DNA of 64,000 nucleotides, from positions 124,001 to 188,000 of the forward strand of contig JAQWZF010000026.1 of the NCBI GenBank assembly GCA_029253585.1, in the 5' to 3' direction. Source of the stretch: Gammaproteobacteria bacterium (GTDB lineage Bacteria; Pseudomonadota; Gammaproteobacteria; Pseudomonadales; Pseudohongiellaceae). The position numbers and the translations under genes are program-made. Below, in pieces: positions 25,594 through 34,028 of this stretch (position 1 is the first letter of the stretch; every line of letters starts with the position of its first letter). The notes beneath the pieces are model-generated. The model had not been told where the DNA came from and ran no database searches. It was given only the letters and a program-made list of their open reading frames with translations.

Positions 25594-26805
25594 TTATAGT
25601 CCCAATAACTCCAACGCCTGTTGATGATTCCAATCACCCATATGAATCTGCGAAGTACCATCCGCCGTGCGCGTAGTACTCCAAGCTAACTTGTTACCAT
25701 CTGGCGAGAAAACCGGGAGAATATCCGTCCCTGCTGTATTGGTAACACGAACCGGAGGATTGCTACCTTCGGGATCAATCATAAATAGTTCGAAATTAGC
25801 ATTACCCAATATATTGCTGGAGTAGATGATGTAGTCACCGCTGGGGTGATAGTAAGGGCCCCAGGAAACCATGGCATCTGCCGTTAACTGCCGTTGACCG
25901 CTGCCATCGACATTCATCGTCCAGATCTCGGCGCTGTTACCGTCCGGATTGAAGCGGCGCCAGACGACCTTGCTATTGTCTGGACTGAAGAAGGGGCCTC
26001 CGTCGTAACCCGGCGAATGGGTTATCTGTCTGACATTGGAACCGTCGGCATCCATCAGGTAGAGGTCCATGAAATACGATGCATCGTCGTCAAAGAGTTT
26101 CTGCTCCGCCTGACTTAAGTTTCTCTGATAGGCCTCGCGATTGGATGCGAATAGAATCTGGCTGCCATCGGCAGAGTAAGAGCCTTCTGCATCGTAGCCG
26201 TCGCTATTGGTGAGATTAACCAGATCATTACCATTGCTGTCGGCCTGATAGATATCGTAGTGACGATCATAGTCCCATCCGTATGGCCGGCTAACACCAC
26301 TTTCTCGTATTGCGATTTCCTCTGCCTGCTTGGCCCGCGCATCCGAGTCTTCGTGAGTAGAGGAAAACATGACCAGATCTTGAGTTGGATGAATCCAGGC
26401 GCAAGTGGTAAGCCCAATACCGGGGGAGACTTTACGCGAACTCCCACTATTCAGGTCCATTACATAGATCTGATAGAAAGGGTTATCGCCGGTAGTCTCG
26501 CTCTGATAAATAAAGCGCTCGCCGTCGGCACTGAAGTAGCCTTCTCCCGAGCGCAAACTGCCCTCAACCAGCATCTGGGTATTAGCAAGCAGCAACTCTT
26601 CGTTGTTGCCTGCCATAATCTCGGTGGCAGGCTCAGGTACCGAATAACTAGCCGCCGCCACGCCATCAGGTGCAGCCGATGAATAGCTCGCGCCGGCCGT
26701 GCCATCCTGCGGTTGTGCAAGAACAGAGATGCCCGAAACACTGGGGAAAATGAAAGCAGTCGCGATCAAGGTCTTTACAAACTGAGGCCGATTGATCTTA
26801 TTCAT
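25594..26805 (-). CDS. TolB-like PD40 beta-propeller protein
   Basis: A 403-residue exported protein; the signal peptide ends near GISVLAQ. After a low-complexity Ala/Ser linker come six PD40 blades: GYFSADGERFIYQS, IHPTQDLVMFSS, GSYSADGSQILFASNRE, PFFSPDNSKVVWRR, YYHPSGDYIIYSS and PVFSPDGNKLAWST. This is the TolB type of propeller, but without the TolB N-terminal domain, and no tol-pal genes are near. It is encoded directly upstream of the M1-M28-PDZ peptidase in the same direction. Such propellers often accompany M28 peptidases. A role in binding substrate or peptidase is inferred. Confidence 0.87.
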   Translation of the reverse strand: MNKINRPQFVKTLIATAFIFPSVSGISVLAQPQDGTAGASYSSAAPDGVAAASYSVPEPATEIMAGNNEELLLANTQMLVEGSLRSGEGYFSADGERFIYQSETTGDNPFYQIYVMDLNSGSSRKVSPGIGLTTCAWIHPTQDLVMFSSTHEDSDARAKQAEEIAIRESGVSRPYGWDYDRHYDIYQADSNGNDLVNLTNSDGYDAEGSYSADGSQILFASNREAYQRNLSQAEQKLFDDDASYFMDLYLMDADGSNVRQITHSPGYDGGPFFSPDNSKVVWRRFNPDGNSAEIWTMNVDGSGQRQLTADAMVSWGPYYHPSGDYIIYSSNILGNANFELFMIDPEGSNPPVRVTNTAGTDILPVFSPDGNKLAWSTTRTADGTSQIHMGDWNHQQALELLGL

Positions 26806-26864
26806 AATGAGTCCAATTCCAATTGCAAAAACTAATAAGCAGGTTTCGCCTCGCCTATCACACC

Positions 26865-27872
26865 CTATTCAAATCGAAAATTCTGCTGTTGGGGGAATAC
26901 ACCAAACAGGCCGCCGGTGTGGATGAAAACTACGTTTTTAGCGCCAGATAGTTGCCCCGATTCACCCTCAAGTAGCTCGGCTACCATGCCATGAAAGGCT
27001 TTTCCTGTATAGACTGGGTCTAGAAAAAGGCCTTCGGTGCGACCTAGCTCGAAAATAATATCAAAGATTTCTGGCCCTGCTATTCCATAGCCTGCGCCCA
27101 GATAGCCTTCTACGGTCTTTATCGTCATCGCGTCCTGATCGAACTGTTGATTGTATCGTTGCTTCCAGAGCGTCACATCGTCGCGTATTTTCCTGTCGAA
27201 GTAGGCCGCGTCGTCGCTTACGTTAAAGGCCGCCACCTGACTCCTCATTCCCAGCATCTGCGTACCCACGATCAGCCCAGCCTGGGTACCCCCGGAGCCC
27301 GTGGCGGTAACGATGTACTCAGGCTCCATGCCAAGTTCGCTAAAATCCTGCTGCAATTCTTCGCTCGCCTTTATATAACCCCATAGACCAACTTCGTCGC
27401 TTGCCCCAACTGGGGTAAAGAAGGCCTTTCGGCCTTGAGACCGGTAAGACGCCTGCAGCTCTGCGGCCAGATCTTCATGACCACCCCATTCACTCTGATT
27501 CAAATAGGTAATTTCTGCACCGCTGAGGTAGTCCATCAATAGATTACCCTCAGGCATCCGGGGTTTCTCGCCACGCAAGATCAGATGTACCTTCATACCC
27601 AGCCGAGCCCCTAGTATCGCCGTAGCTCGGCAATGATTCGATTGGATTCCGCCGCAGGTAATTAATGTGTCACAAGATTGTTTCTGCGCTTCGGCGATAC
27701 AGAACTCCAGTTTGCGAATCTTGTTTCCCGAGACTTCCGTGCCGGTGAGTTCGTCGCGCTTGACCCACACGGTGGTGTCTTCGAAGCGCTGGGAAAATTT
27801 CTCCAACTTCGTAAGAGGTGTAGGCAACTGCGCCAATTTAATCCTTGCTGGCCATTTGATCATGTCTGTCAC
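26865..27872 (-). CDS. D-cysteine desulfhydrase / ACC deaminase-like PLP enzyme
   Basis: A 335-residue fold-type II PLP enzyme. The cofactor lysine is in VSGNKIRKLEF and the phosphate-binding loop is TATGSGGTQAGL. 'CGGIQSNHCRATA' is the strongly conserved motif of the ACC deaminase and D-cysteine desulfhydrase group. The last segment, FIHTGGLFGVF, is also typical. Family members remove ammonia and sulfide from D-cysteine, or ammonia from 1-aminocyclopropane-1-carboxylate. The usual marine gammaproteobacterial member is a D-cysteine desulfhydrase. The GTG at 27872 has AGGAG at short spacing, and an ATG lies nine bases further in. Confidence 0.9.
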   Translation of the reverse strand: MTDMIKWPARIKLAQLPTPLTKLEKFSQRFEDTTVWVKRDELTGTEVSGNKIRKLEFCIAEAQKQSCDTLITCGGIQSNHCRATAILGARLGMKVHLILRGEKPRMPEGNLLMDYLSGAEITYLNQSEWGGHEDLAAELQASYRSQGRKAFFTPVGASDEVGLWGYIKASEELQQDFSELGMEPEYIVTATGSGGTQAGLIVGTQMLGMRSQVAAFNVSDDAAYFDRKIRDDVTLWKQRYNQQFDQDAMTIKTVEGYLGAGYGIAGPEIFDIIFELGRTEGLFLDPVYTGKAFHGMVAELLEGESGQLSGAKNVVFIHTGGLFGVFPQQQNFRFE

Positions 27873-27906
27873 AGGCTCCTCGCCTTATTGTTCATAGGTA
27901 AAAAAC

Positions 27907-27942
27907 AAAAAACGGAACAAGAGCTAGTCCGATTCCGTTTTT
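27907..27942 (-). terminator. Rho-independent terminator for the Mo-hydroxylase operon
   Basis: AAAAACGGAA (27908-27917) pairs with TTCCGTTTTT (27933-27942) around a 15-base loop. Read on the minus strand, a T-run follows the stem. It lies just past the last gene (27993) of the operon transcribed from 33310. Confidence 0.8.
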
Positions 27943-27992
27943 GCTAGTCATCAGCCTGAAGACCCATAGAGCGACTTCAGAACGATGTGGTT

Positions 27993-28409
27993 TTACTTCT
28001 GGCTTGCGTCGTAGGTCTCAACACCGCCCGCTGCACTTGGGGCCGCTGCTTCGCCAGTATCTAATGGCTTCAATGCTTCGCTGTACAGAAATAAATCCGT
28101 CAGCACGGCCCGCAGATGAATGGACGCATTCAGGTTGTCCACAATCTCCGACCCTATCTTATCTTGAGCGAGAATAAATGCCAGAGCGGCCCCTGCATTT
28201 TTGCAATCATTTGCAATGACTCTTTCGAAGTCATCTTTACTGTCTGAGAGTGCAGTCGCGATATTGCTCATCGCTCCCGCAATTCCTTCGATCGTAGGTC
28301 TGGCATGAGGACCAGGCCCCGTTTCATTCTGAGCTGGCCGTCCCTGCGCGGCAAATGCCAACAGGAACTCGTAGCCAGACTCTATTGCTTCTATATCATC
28401 TTCTATCAC
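27993..28409 (-). CDS. Unknown 138-residue protein, last gene of the Mo-hydroxylase operon
   Basis: I do not recognise the family. The product has no signal peptide and no membrane segment. It is predicted almost all-helical (IEGIAGAMSNIATALSDSK, FERVIANDCKNAGAALAF, NASIHLRAVLTDLFLYSEAL) with a flexible Ala-rich tail. It is acidic and contains one cysteine. The start codon is GTG at 28409 with no obvious ribosome site. It follows the cytochrome b gene by 55 bases, runs the same way and is followed by the operon terminator. A maturation or accessory role for the molybdoenzyme is inferred only from position. Confidence 0.65.
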   Translation of the reverse strand: MIEDDIEAIESGYEFLLAFAAQGRPAQNETGPGPHARPTIEGIAGAMSNIATALSDSKDDFERVIANDCKNAGAALAFILAQDKIGSEIVDNLNASIHLRAVLTDLFLYSEALKPLDTGEAAAPSAAGGVETYDASQK

Positions 28410-28464
28410 AGCGTTTTACTCATTTGTAGTTTTCGGATTCGTATCAAACACCAATACGAAAGAA

Positions 28465-29232
28465 TTAATCGGCTTCCTTGGGAGACCATAGACTAGTGTC
28501 ATGGTTTGCCGTCATCTCATCTTCCGAAATCCAACCAGATACCATAGAACGCGTATAGAACAATTTTTCCGGTCTCAAGGCGAAGTAGATATGCGTTGCC
28601 GCAAGAGCTATCAGCGCAAGAGTAGAAAGACCGTGCAGTAAGAACATAAGACCTAACTGGTCTTCCGGCATACTATTAGTTCGATCCCAGAACGGAGTAT
28701 CGATCTGCAAGAACAACAATACGCCAGTCACGATAACCGCTAGTACAACTACGGTTACTGCCCAGTGCATGCCTTTCTGTTCGAAAGTATATTTGCCTGG
28801 CTTCTTGGATGAATCAAATGGCTCGCCGAAGTCCTTCGGCCCAAGAATCATCGACTTGAAATCTTGCCAGAAGAGAGAGCGGATAATATGAAACACCACT
28901 ACGAAGGTTAGCAGTAAGCCGGCGATCCAATGAATATTCAGCCATGCGATGCGCAGCCCAAGAATCGGTGCCGTGCCAGTCGCAATTAGGACCAAAATAC
29001 TTGCGGCCATAACCCAATGGAACAATCTGTCAATAGTCTCATGACGCAAGACTCGTCGACCTTCAGATGAAGCCTTCTCCATCTTCTTGTTGGCTAGAGC
29101 AGCCATGATAATTGCGTGAGCTGCAAGGAGAACTAAAACTGCAACTGCAACTACCCAAAGCAAATCCCATGAAACACCAAGAATTACCTCTTCACCCCAA
29201 ACATCGCGTTTATAGCGGACAATTTCTCCCAC
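28465..29232 (-). CDS. Di-heme cytochrome b subunit (formate dehydrogenase gamma/b561 type)
   Basis: A 255-residue integral membrane protein with five hydrophobic segments (about 23-46, 70-90, 101-120, 156-176 and 196-218). Candidate heme ligands lie in RLFHW (His72), NIHWIAG (His101), VFHIIRS (His115), GMHW (156), LLHG (200) and ATHIYF (214), the arrangement of the FdnI/HyaC-type cytochrome b family. Such subunits accept electrons from a periplasmic partner and reduce quinone. It follows the FAD subunit gene of the Mo-hydroxylase by 67 bases in the same operon, so it should be that enzyme's membrane electron acceptor. Confidence 0.88.
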   Translation of the reverse strand: MGEIVRYKRDVWGEEVILGVSWDLLWVVAVAVLVLLAAHAIIMAALANKKMEKASSEGRRVLRHETIDRLFHWVMAASILVLIATGTAPILGLRIAWLNIHWIAGLLLTFVVVFHIIRSLFWQDFKSMILGPKDFGEPFDSSKKPGKYTFEQKGMHWAVTVVVLAVIVTGVLLFLQIDTPFWDRTNSMPEDQLGLMFLLHGLSTLALIALAATHIYFALRPEKLFYTRSMVSGWISEDEMTANHDTSLWSPKEAD

Positions 29233-29299
29233 TGTACTACCCTCTTTTCTTATATTTCTTATTTACTATCTATTTAGTTAACTCGAGCTGACCCGAGGA

Positions 29300-30295
29300 T
29301 TAACCTCGGATCGCTCTCTTAACTAGATTTTCCATCAATGGCACTTTGAAATGATTGTAGTTCAACGGCCTTGCACCATCGGTGGCCATAGCTGCTACCT
29401 GATCAGCCAATTGCTCCGAACGCTGTTGTCCGCGAATAGCATTTTCGACAGCTTCCAGACGGCGAGGCGTACATTCAACAGCACCGCATACGATGCGAGC
29501 GTCTGTGATTGCACCAGCGGAGACTTTAATAGCCGCCGCTACGCTTACTAGCGCGAAGTCCCAGACATTTCTGTCAGCGACTTTCTCGAAATAGAACTCC
29601 GCATTCGCCCATTCGTTGGGCAAGCGCACTGCTGTCAGAATCTCCCCTTCGTTTAACACTGTCATATTGACGATGTCACGATTAGGGCCTACGAAGAAAT
29701 CCTGGGCAGGAATCAGTCTCTCACCACTCGCACTCGCTACAACCATAGTGGCATCGAGAGCCACTAGAGCAGGAGCAGTATCTGAAGGGCTGACCGCAAC
29801 ACAGCGGCTGGCTCCGAAGATAGCGTGCTCACGATTCAATCCTTCAGGAGAATCTGCATAACAAATATTGCCACCGGCGCGGTAGCAATCGAGTCCGCGG
29901 CGGTAATACCAGCAACGCGCGTCCTGATTTAAGTTGCCACCCAAGGTTCCAACATTGCGAATCTGCGGGCTAGCGACCTTGCCTGCCGCTGTTGCAAGAA
30001 GGTTAAACTTCGATTGCACCAGAGGGTGATTAGCAATATCTGTCAGTGTAGTTACTGCGCCGATTTCTATACCGTCTGCAGTTTCCTTCACTCCCTTCCA
30101 GGCATCAATCTGAGCTATCTCGATCATGGCTGCAGGAGACTTGTTGCGGTCTTTCAACCAACCGTAAGTATCCTGACCGCCACCAACGATCCAACCGTCG
30201 TCGCCTAGGGTGCTTGCTAATTCCAAGGCATTTTCTTCATCAGTGGGCTGATAAAGTTCAATATCGGGCATTACGTCATGTGATGTAGCGGGCAT
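29300..30295 (-). CDS. FAD subunit of xanthine-dehydrogenase-type Mo-hydroxylase, with extra Fe-S cysteines
   Basis: A 331-residue CoxM/PaoB-type FAD subunit. The FAD phosphate loop is 'WIVGGGQDTYGWLKDRN' and 'NVGTLGGNLNQDARCWYY' is the second FAD motif. Directly after it stand four cysteines at about 128, 137, 145 and 165 (RCWYYRRGLDC, GGNIC, ASRC). E. coli PaoB and 4-hydroxybenzoyl-CoA reductase beta subunits carry a [4Fe-4S] cluster in the same insertion, so one is expected here. No signal peptide; it probably travels with the Tat-bearing Fe-S subunit. Its ATG lies one base past the stop of the Mo-subunit gene. Confidence 0.9.
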   Translation of the reverse strand: MPATSHDVMPDIELYQPTDEENALELASTLGDDGWIVGGGQDTYGWLKDRNKSPAAMIEIAQIDAWKGVKETADGIEIGAVTTLTDIANHPLVQSKFNLLATAAGKVASPQIRNVGTLGGNLNQDARCWYYRRGLDCYRAGGNICYADSPEGLNREHAIFGASRCVAVSPSDTAPALVALDATMVVASASGERLIPAQDFFVGPNRDIVNMTVLNEGEILTAVRLPNEWANAEFYFEKVADRNVWDFALVSVAAAIKVSAGAITDARIVCGAVECTPRRLEAVENAIRGQQRSEQLADQVAAMATDGARPLNYNHFKVPLMENLVKRAIRG

Positions 30296-30296
30296 A

Positions 30297-32720
30297 TCAA
30301 CCTCTGAAATTATTCTGAGCCAAAGGAGTCGCTTCTTCCGATACTCCGGCTATATGGTTAATGATCATGTCTGTAGTCACAGGCGCGGTGTCAAACAAAT
30401 GTCCACCAAGTGCGTCTGAGATTGCAGCGTTAAGTGCGGCCGATACAGCGCCCATCGATGGCTCACCAATTCCTCTAGCACCCACAGGGTTTTCAGGATC
30501 CGGCAGATCCACCCAGCCAGTGCCAATTTGAGCCGGCGTATCAAGATAGGTTGGTATTTTGCTCTGCCAGTAGCCACTGCTAGCTGGAAGACCATTTTGC
30601 GGATCGTATAGATGTCTCTCTAAGACCGAAAGACCGATGCCCCAAACTGCACCTCCTCTTAATTGGTTAGCAAGTCCTTGTGGATGAACGACTGTTCCAC
30701 ACTCAGCAACCGTAACCATGTCGAGAATTTCAAACTTTCCAGTTTCTTTATCCAGCTCGATTTCAGTAAAAGTTACTGTGAACCCAGGAGGATTATCGTT
30801 GTGGCGAGGATCGTGAAAAATACCCATCAGCCCGGTGCCTGCAAGTCGAGACACAGATAACGCTGTCAGTGCATTTAACTCTTCTGGCAGTTCAGCTTCG
30901 CCAGTAAATTTACCACCCAGCTCCATACCGCGCTGAGCAACTTCGGCATAGGTCATACCCGCTGTGTTGTCTGCGACTTGATAGATTCTGGAACCATCAA
31001 TTTCGTAATCGGCTGGGTCACCACCTAGATCCATCGCGGCAATTTCTTTCATCTTCGCTAACAAATCTTGCGCTGCACCGAAGCAGGTTCGAGTGTTAGT
31101 AAAGATTGAGTTACTACCGTCTTGGGGTGATGTGATCGGAAGATGTCTGTCGGTGCGACCCGTTACTACATCACAATTTTCCCATTCCATCATCAACACT
31201 TCCGCAGCTGCACGAGAAGTAGAAGCATAAGAATAGGTACCGAGGTTACCAACTCCGTTGTGTATCTGTAGACGTCCGCTCGGCATTAGACGAATCAAAC
31301 CGTCCATGCCACTGCGTCCAGCATTGTGATAGCCCTGGCCTATACCGAGGCCGCGCACCTTAGCGCCATTTTTTTGTCTGGAACGGCCTTTCTTGCCCTC
31401 CCAGTCGAACTGCGTCGCGGCCTGCTCTAAGGCTTCAGGCATATAGGCACTAGTAAAAGGCGTACTTCTTGGCCCGCTTACATCGCCATTTTGTGCGGCG
31501 TTAAGCTTACGGATTTCTAATCTATCTAGACCCAGCTCTTCAGCTGCCTTATCCATAATTGGCGCCATGATGGCCATGATCTGGTTCTCACCTGGGCCGC
31601 GCTGTGCACCGCGGTGACCTGTATTGGTGCCGATTGAGGTGTTGCGGAAACGCATTGCCTCAGTTTGATAAAGGGCACTCACGCCGGCTGCCGCGGAATT
31701 GGCGTCGCCGCCACCGCCCTTGCCGCCGTTATCCGAGACACAGTACATATCCATTGCTGCCATACTGCCGTCGCGCTTGAATCCAACTTTTACCCAGCCT
31801 TGCAGGCCTTGCCTGGCGCCACCGATAGTGAATTCCTCTTCACGCGAAACACGCATCATCACCGGGCGGTTAATCTTCTGCGAAAGCTTGGCTGGTATCG
31901 CCATACTTGGAATACTTCCGGCACGAGCTCTTTGACCGAAACCACCACCCGTCGCTTCGTTAATAAAGACGAAATCTTCCAGAGGCACGCCTACGATTGC
32001 CGCCATTGGCTCGGCAATAGCGCTTAGGCTTTGCGAAGTACCGTGAAGGTAGCACTTGCCATTCTCCCAATAGGCCATGGCGCTGCGAGGCTCCATTGAC
32101 ATATGCGGATAACCCGCCGTGCTGAATGTAGTCTCGTGAACGAAGTCAGAAGCAGCGAAACCTGCCTCAAGATCGCCATATTCCCAACTTTGCTGCGCCT
32201 CGGCAGTGGGCTCGTTACCACTTCTAAAGCTAGCTACCTGATCGGCAGTCCATTTTTCTTCCGCGAATCCCTGACGGAAGATGAAGGTATTGCCACCGTT
32301 GTAGGCGTTGTCTCCTCCTTCTTGCAAACTGTCGAGAGGATCGAGTACAAAAGGCAGTCTCTCGATTGTTAGCGAGATTGCAGCAATCGCGTTCTCGGCT
32401 GTTATCTCATCTCTAGCCGCTACAGCAAGAATAGGCTCACCCATGAGAGTAGGCTCATTCGTTAAAACTTTAAGACCCGTGCTTTGCGGCTCACCATCCG
32501 GGTAAACGTCGTCAGCAGTTAAAATGCCATACACACCGTCCATGGCCAGGGCCTCGGAAGCGTCGATAGCGACAACTCGGCCATGTGGCACCGGGCTGGT
32601 GAGTAGACGGGCGTAAACCATGCCATCGCGGGCATAGTCTTCAGCGTACTTAATGCGACCGGTAACCTTGCCAGGCACATCTGGTGGAACAAAATCTTTG
32701 CCAATTAGCCTATATGCCAT
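30297..32720 (-). CDS. Molybdopterin-binding large subunit of Mo-hydroxylase (aldehyde/xanthine oxidase type)
   Basis: An 807-residue catalytic subunit. N-terminal residues 1-110 form the aldehyde-oxidase a/b hammerhead domain ('VPGKVTGRIKYAEDY'). The molybdenum cofactor motifs are 'NEATGGGFGQRARAG' and 'ARGIGEPSMGAVSAALN', with GEP supplying the base glutamate that activates water. The enzyme hydroxylates an aldehyde or heterocycle with water as the oxygen source. The motif set fits the PaoC/YagR branch better than CO dehydrogenase, since no AYxCSFR active-site loop is seen. No signal peptide. It lies between the 2Fe-2S and FAD subunit genes, separated by five and one bases. Confidence 0.93.
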   Translation of the reverse strand: MAYRLIGKDFVPPDVPGKVTGRIKYAEDYARDGMVYARLLTSPVPHGRVVAIDASEALAMDGVYGILTADDVYPDGEPQSTGLKVLTNEPTLMGEPILAVAARDEITAENAIAAISLTIERLPFVLDPLDSLQEGGDNAYNGGNTFIFRQGFAEEKWTADQVASFRSGNEPTAEAQQSWEYGDLEAGFAASDFVHETTFSTAGYPHMSMEPRSAMAYWENGKCYLHGTSQSLSAIAEPMAAIVGVPLEDFVFINEATGGGFGQRARAGSIPSMAIPAKLSQKINRPVMMRVSREEEFTIGGARQGLQGWVKVGFKRDGSMAAMDMYCVSDNGGKGGGGDANSAAAGVSALYQTEAMRFRNTSIGTNTGHRGAQRGPGENQIMAIMAPIMDKAAEELGLDRLEIRKLNAAQNGDVSGPRSTPFTSAYMPEALEQAATQFDWEGKKGRSRQKNGAKVRGLGIGQGYHNAGRSGMDGLIRLMPSGRLQIHNGVGNLGTYSYASTSRAAAEVLMMEWENCDVVTGRTDRHLPITSPQDGSNSIFTNTRTCFGAAQDLLAKMKEIAAMDLGGDPADYEIDGSRIYQVADNTAGMTYAEVAQRGMELGGKFTGEAELPEELNALTALSVSRLAGTGLMGIFHDPRHNDNPPGFTVTFTEIELDKETGKFEILDMVTVAECGTVVHPQGLANQLRGGAVWGIGLSVLERHLYDPQNGLPASSGYWQSKIPTYLDTPAQIGTGWVDLPDPENPVGARGIGEPSMGAVSAALNAAISDALGGHLFDTAPVTTDMIINHIAGVSEEATPLAQNNFRG

Positions 32721-32725
32721 GATGA

Positions 32726-33310
32726 TTATCCTATTTGTGCTGCGCGCATGACGCCATTGAGATAAGAGTCATAAGAACCACAGCGGCATATGTTACCTGC
32801 CATGCCTTGTCGTGCTTCTTCTCGATTAGGGTTGGGGTTAGAACGCAGTAAACCTACTGCCGACATAACCTGACCTGGTGTGCAATAACCGCACTGTGGA
32901 GAAAGCTCATCCACAAAAGCTTGCTGTACGGGATGAAGATCGCCATTTGCAGCCTCTAGACCCTCTACCGATTCGACTCGCTTATTCTTTACAGAGTGAG
33001 TCAACACTGAACAAGCATAGCTAGGGATGTCATCAACCAGAACAGTACACGCGCCACATTCGCCGCGATTACAGCCTAGTTTCGTGCCAGTCAGGCCTAG
33101 CTTGTAACGTAGAGTAGATGCCAGTGTTTCCTGAGGCGCAACGTCTACGCTTCGCATCTGGCCATTGATATTTATTCTGATCATGCGTTCAACTGCACCA
33201 GCTGGACGTGCCTGGCCATTGGCCGCGTACCAGATTGTGGTTGAAGTGGCTACTGCACCAGAGGCGATTACCCCTTTGATGAAGCGTCTACGGGTTAGTT
33301 TTGGATTCAC
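32726..33310 (-). CDS. 2Fe-2S subunit of Mo-hydroxylase with Tat signal
   Basis: A 194-residue iron-sulfur subunit. The N-terminus has the twin-arginine motif TRRRFIKGV and a hydrophobic stretch, so the whole heterotrimer is probably exported folded, as with E. coli PaoABC. The plant-type cluster cysteines are in 'LGCNRGECGACTVLVDD' plus the later SYAC. The second cluster is in 'QCGYCTPGQVM' and 'NICRCGSYD'. It is the first gene of the five-gene operon, followed by the Mo, FAD and cytochrome b subunits and an unknown gene. Confidence 0.93.
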   Translation of the reverse strand: MNPKLTRRRFIKGVIASGAVATSTTIWYAANGQARPAGAVERMIRININGQMRSVDVAPQETLASTLRYKLGLTGTKLGCNRGECGACTVLVDDIPSYACSVLTHSVKNKRVESVEGLEAANGDLHPVQQAFVDELSPQCGYCTPGQVMSAVGLLRSNPNPNREEARQGMAGNICRCGSYDSYLNGVMRAAQIG

Positions 33311-34028
33311 GATTTACATTCGCCTCCGTAATGTGGACAGGAATTATGATTTTTAGCTTCTAAATCTAAATGAGAATTGTTCGTTTAAATTATTCGTCTG
33401 ATTGAAAGGATACCGCAGCTAGAGTAAATCACCTGTTCCTTTTTATCAAGCAAGTGAAACTCTTGAAGCGCATGTATTTTGGTCTCTGCAGCGGATTTAC
33501 CTATGGCCTCGCAGAGAAAGCTCCTCATTGGATCTACAAAGCCAATGCAGTGATCTTCGTTTCAGAAAATGATGCCCCGCCCGGCTCGATGGTGGCTAAG
33601 CCCACAAACGGACTTCCGTTATCTGTTTTTGCCGGCCTAGCCACCATCTAGCCATTGTTAGCACGGAGTTGTCGAGCCACTATCACAACATCGTCGAAAT
33701 CCACGGCAATAAGCAGAATGCGGCCTACGCCGACTCACCCAGCAACATGACAATGTATTGCCATTTTTGTCCATCACAGGCCCCTCTCGATCTTGACATA
33801 TTCTGATGCAGTGGTATTGTGTTTGGCCCTTTCTGCAGTGCTGATATCAGCGCCCAAGCATTGCTTAGCAGCCCGCACAAAGGGAAACTGATTGAATAGT
33901 CAGGCCCTATCGAGACAAATTCAGCAGCGTAGTACCTTCTGACCCGAGAGGCACTGTCTCGATAGGGGATGAAGTTGCGGAACAAGAAAAGAATTAAATA
34001 GCGACTACTGCACGAGAAACTAGTGACT
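33311..34028. other. 718-base intergenic region with inverted repeat before gltB
   Basis: No gene is well supported here. A 65-codon frame from GTG at 33454 (YFGLCSGFTYGLAEKAPHWI) and a shorter one at 33666-33804 (HNIVEIHGNK, ADSPSNMTMYCHFC) look faintly protein-like in different frames and could be remnants. A perfect 13-bp inverted repeat, CCCTATCGAGACA at 33905-33917 and its complement at 33955-33967, lies about 60 bases before gltB with a 37-base spacer. It may be a leader RNA stem or a regulator site. The promoter of the divergent Mo-hydroxylase operon must lie at the left end of this region. Confidence 0.4.

Noticed and set aside
25594..26805. PD40 protein considered as TolB of the Tol-Pal system
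   Set aside because: It lacks the TolB N-terminal domain and there are no tolQRA or pal genes nearby.
30297..32720. Mo subunit considered as CO dehydrogenase CoxL
   Set aside because: The characteristic AYxCSFR loop of form I CO dehydrogenase is not seen, and the subunit set with Tat signal fits the PaoABC branch.
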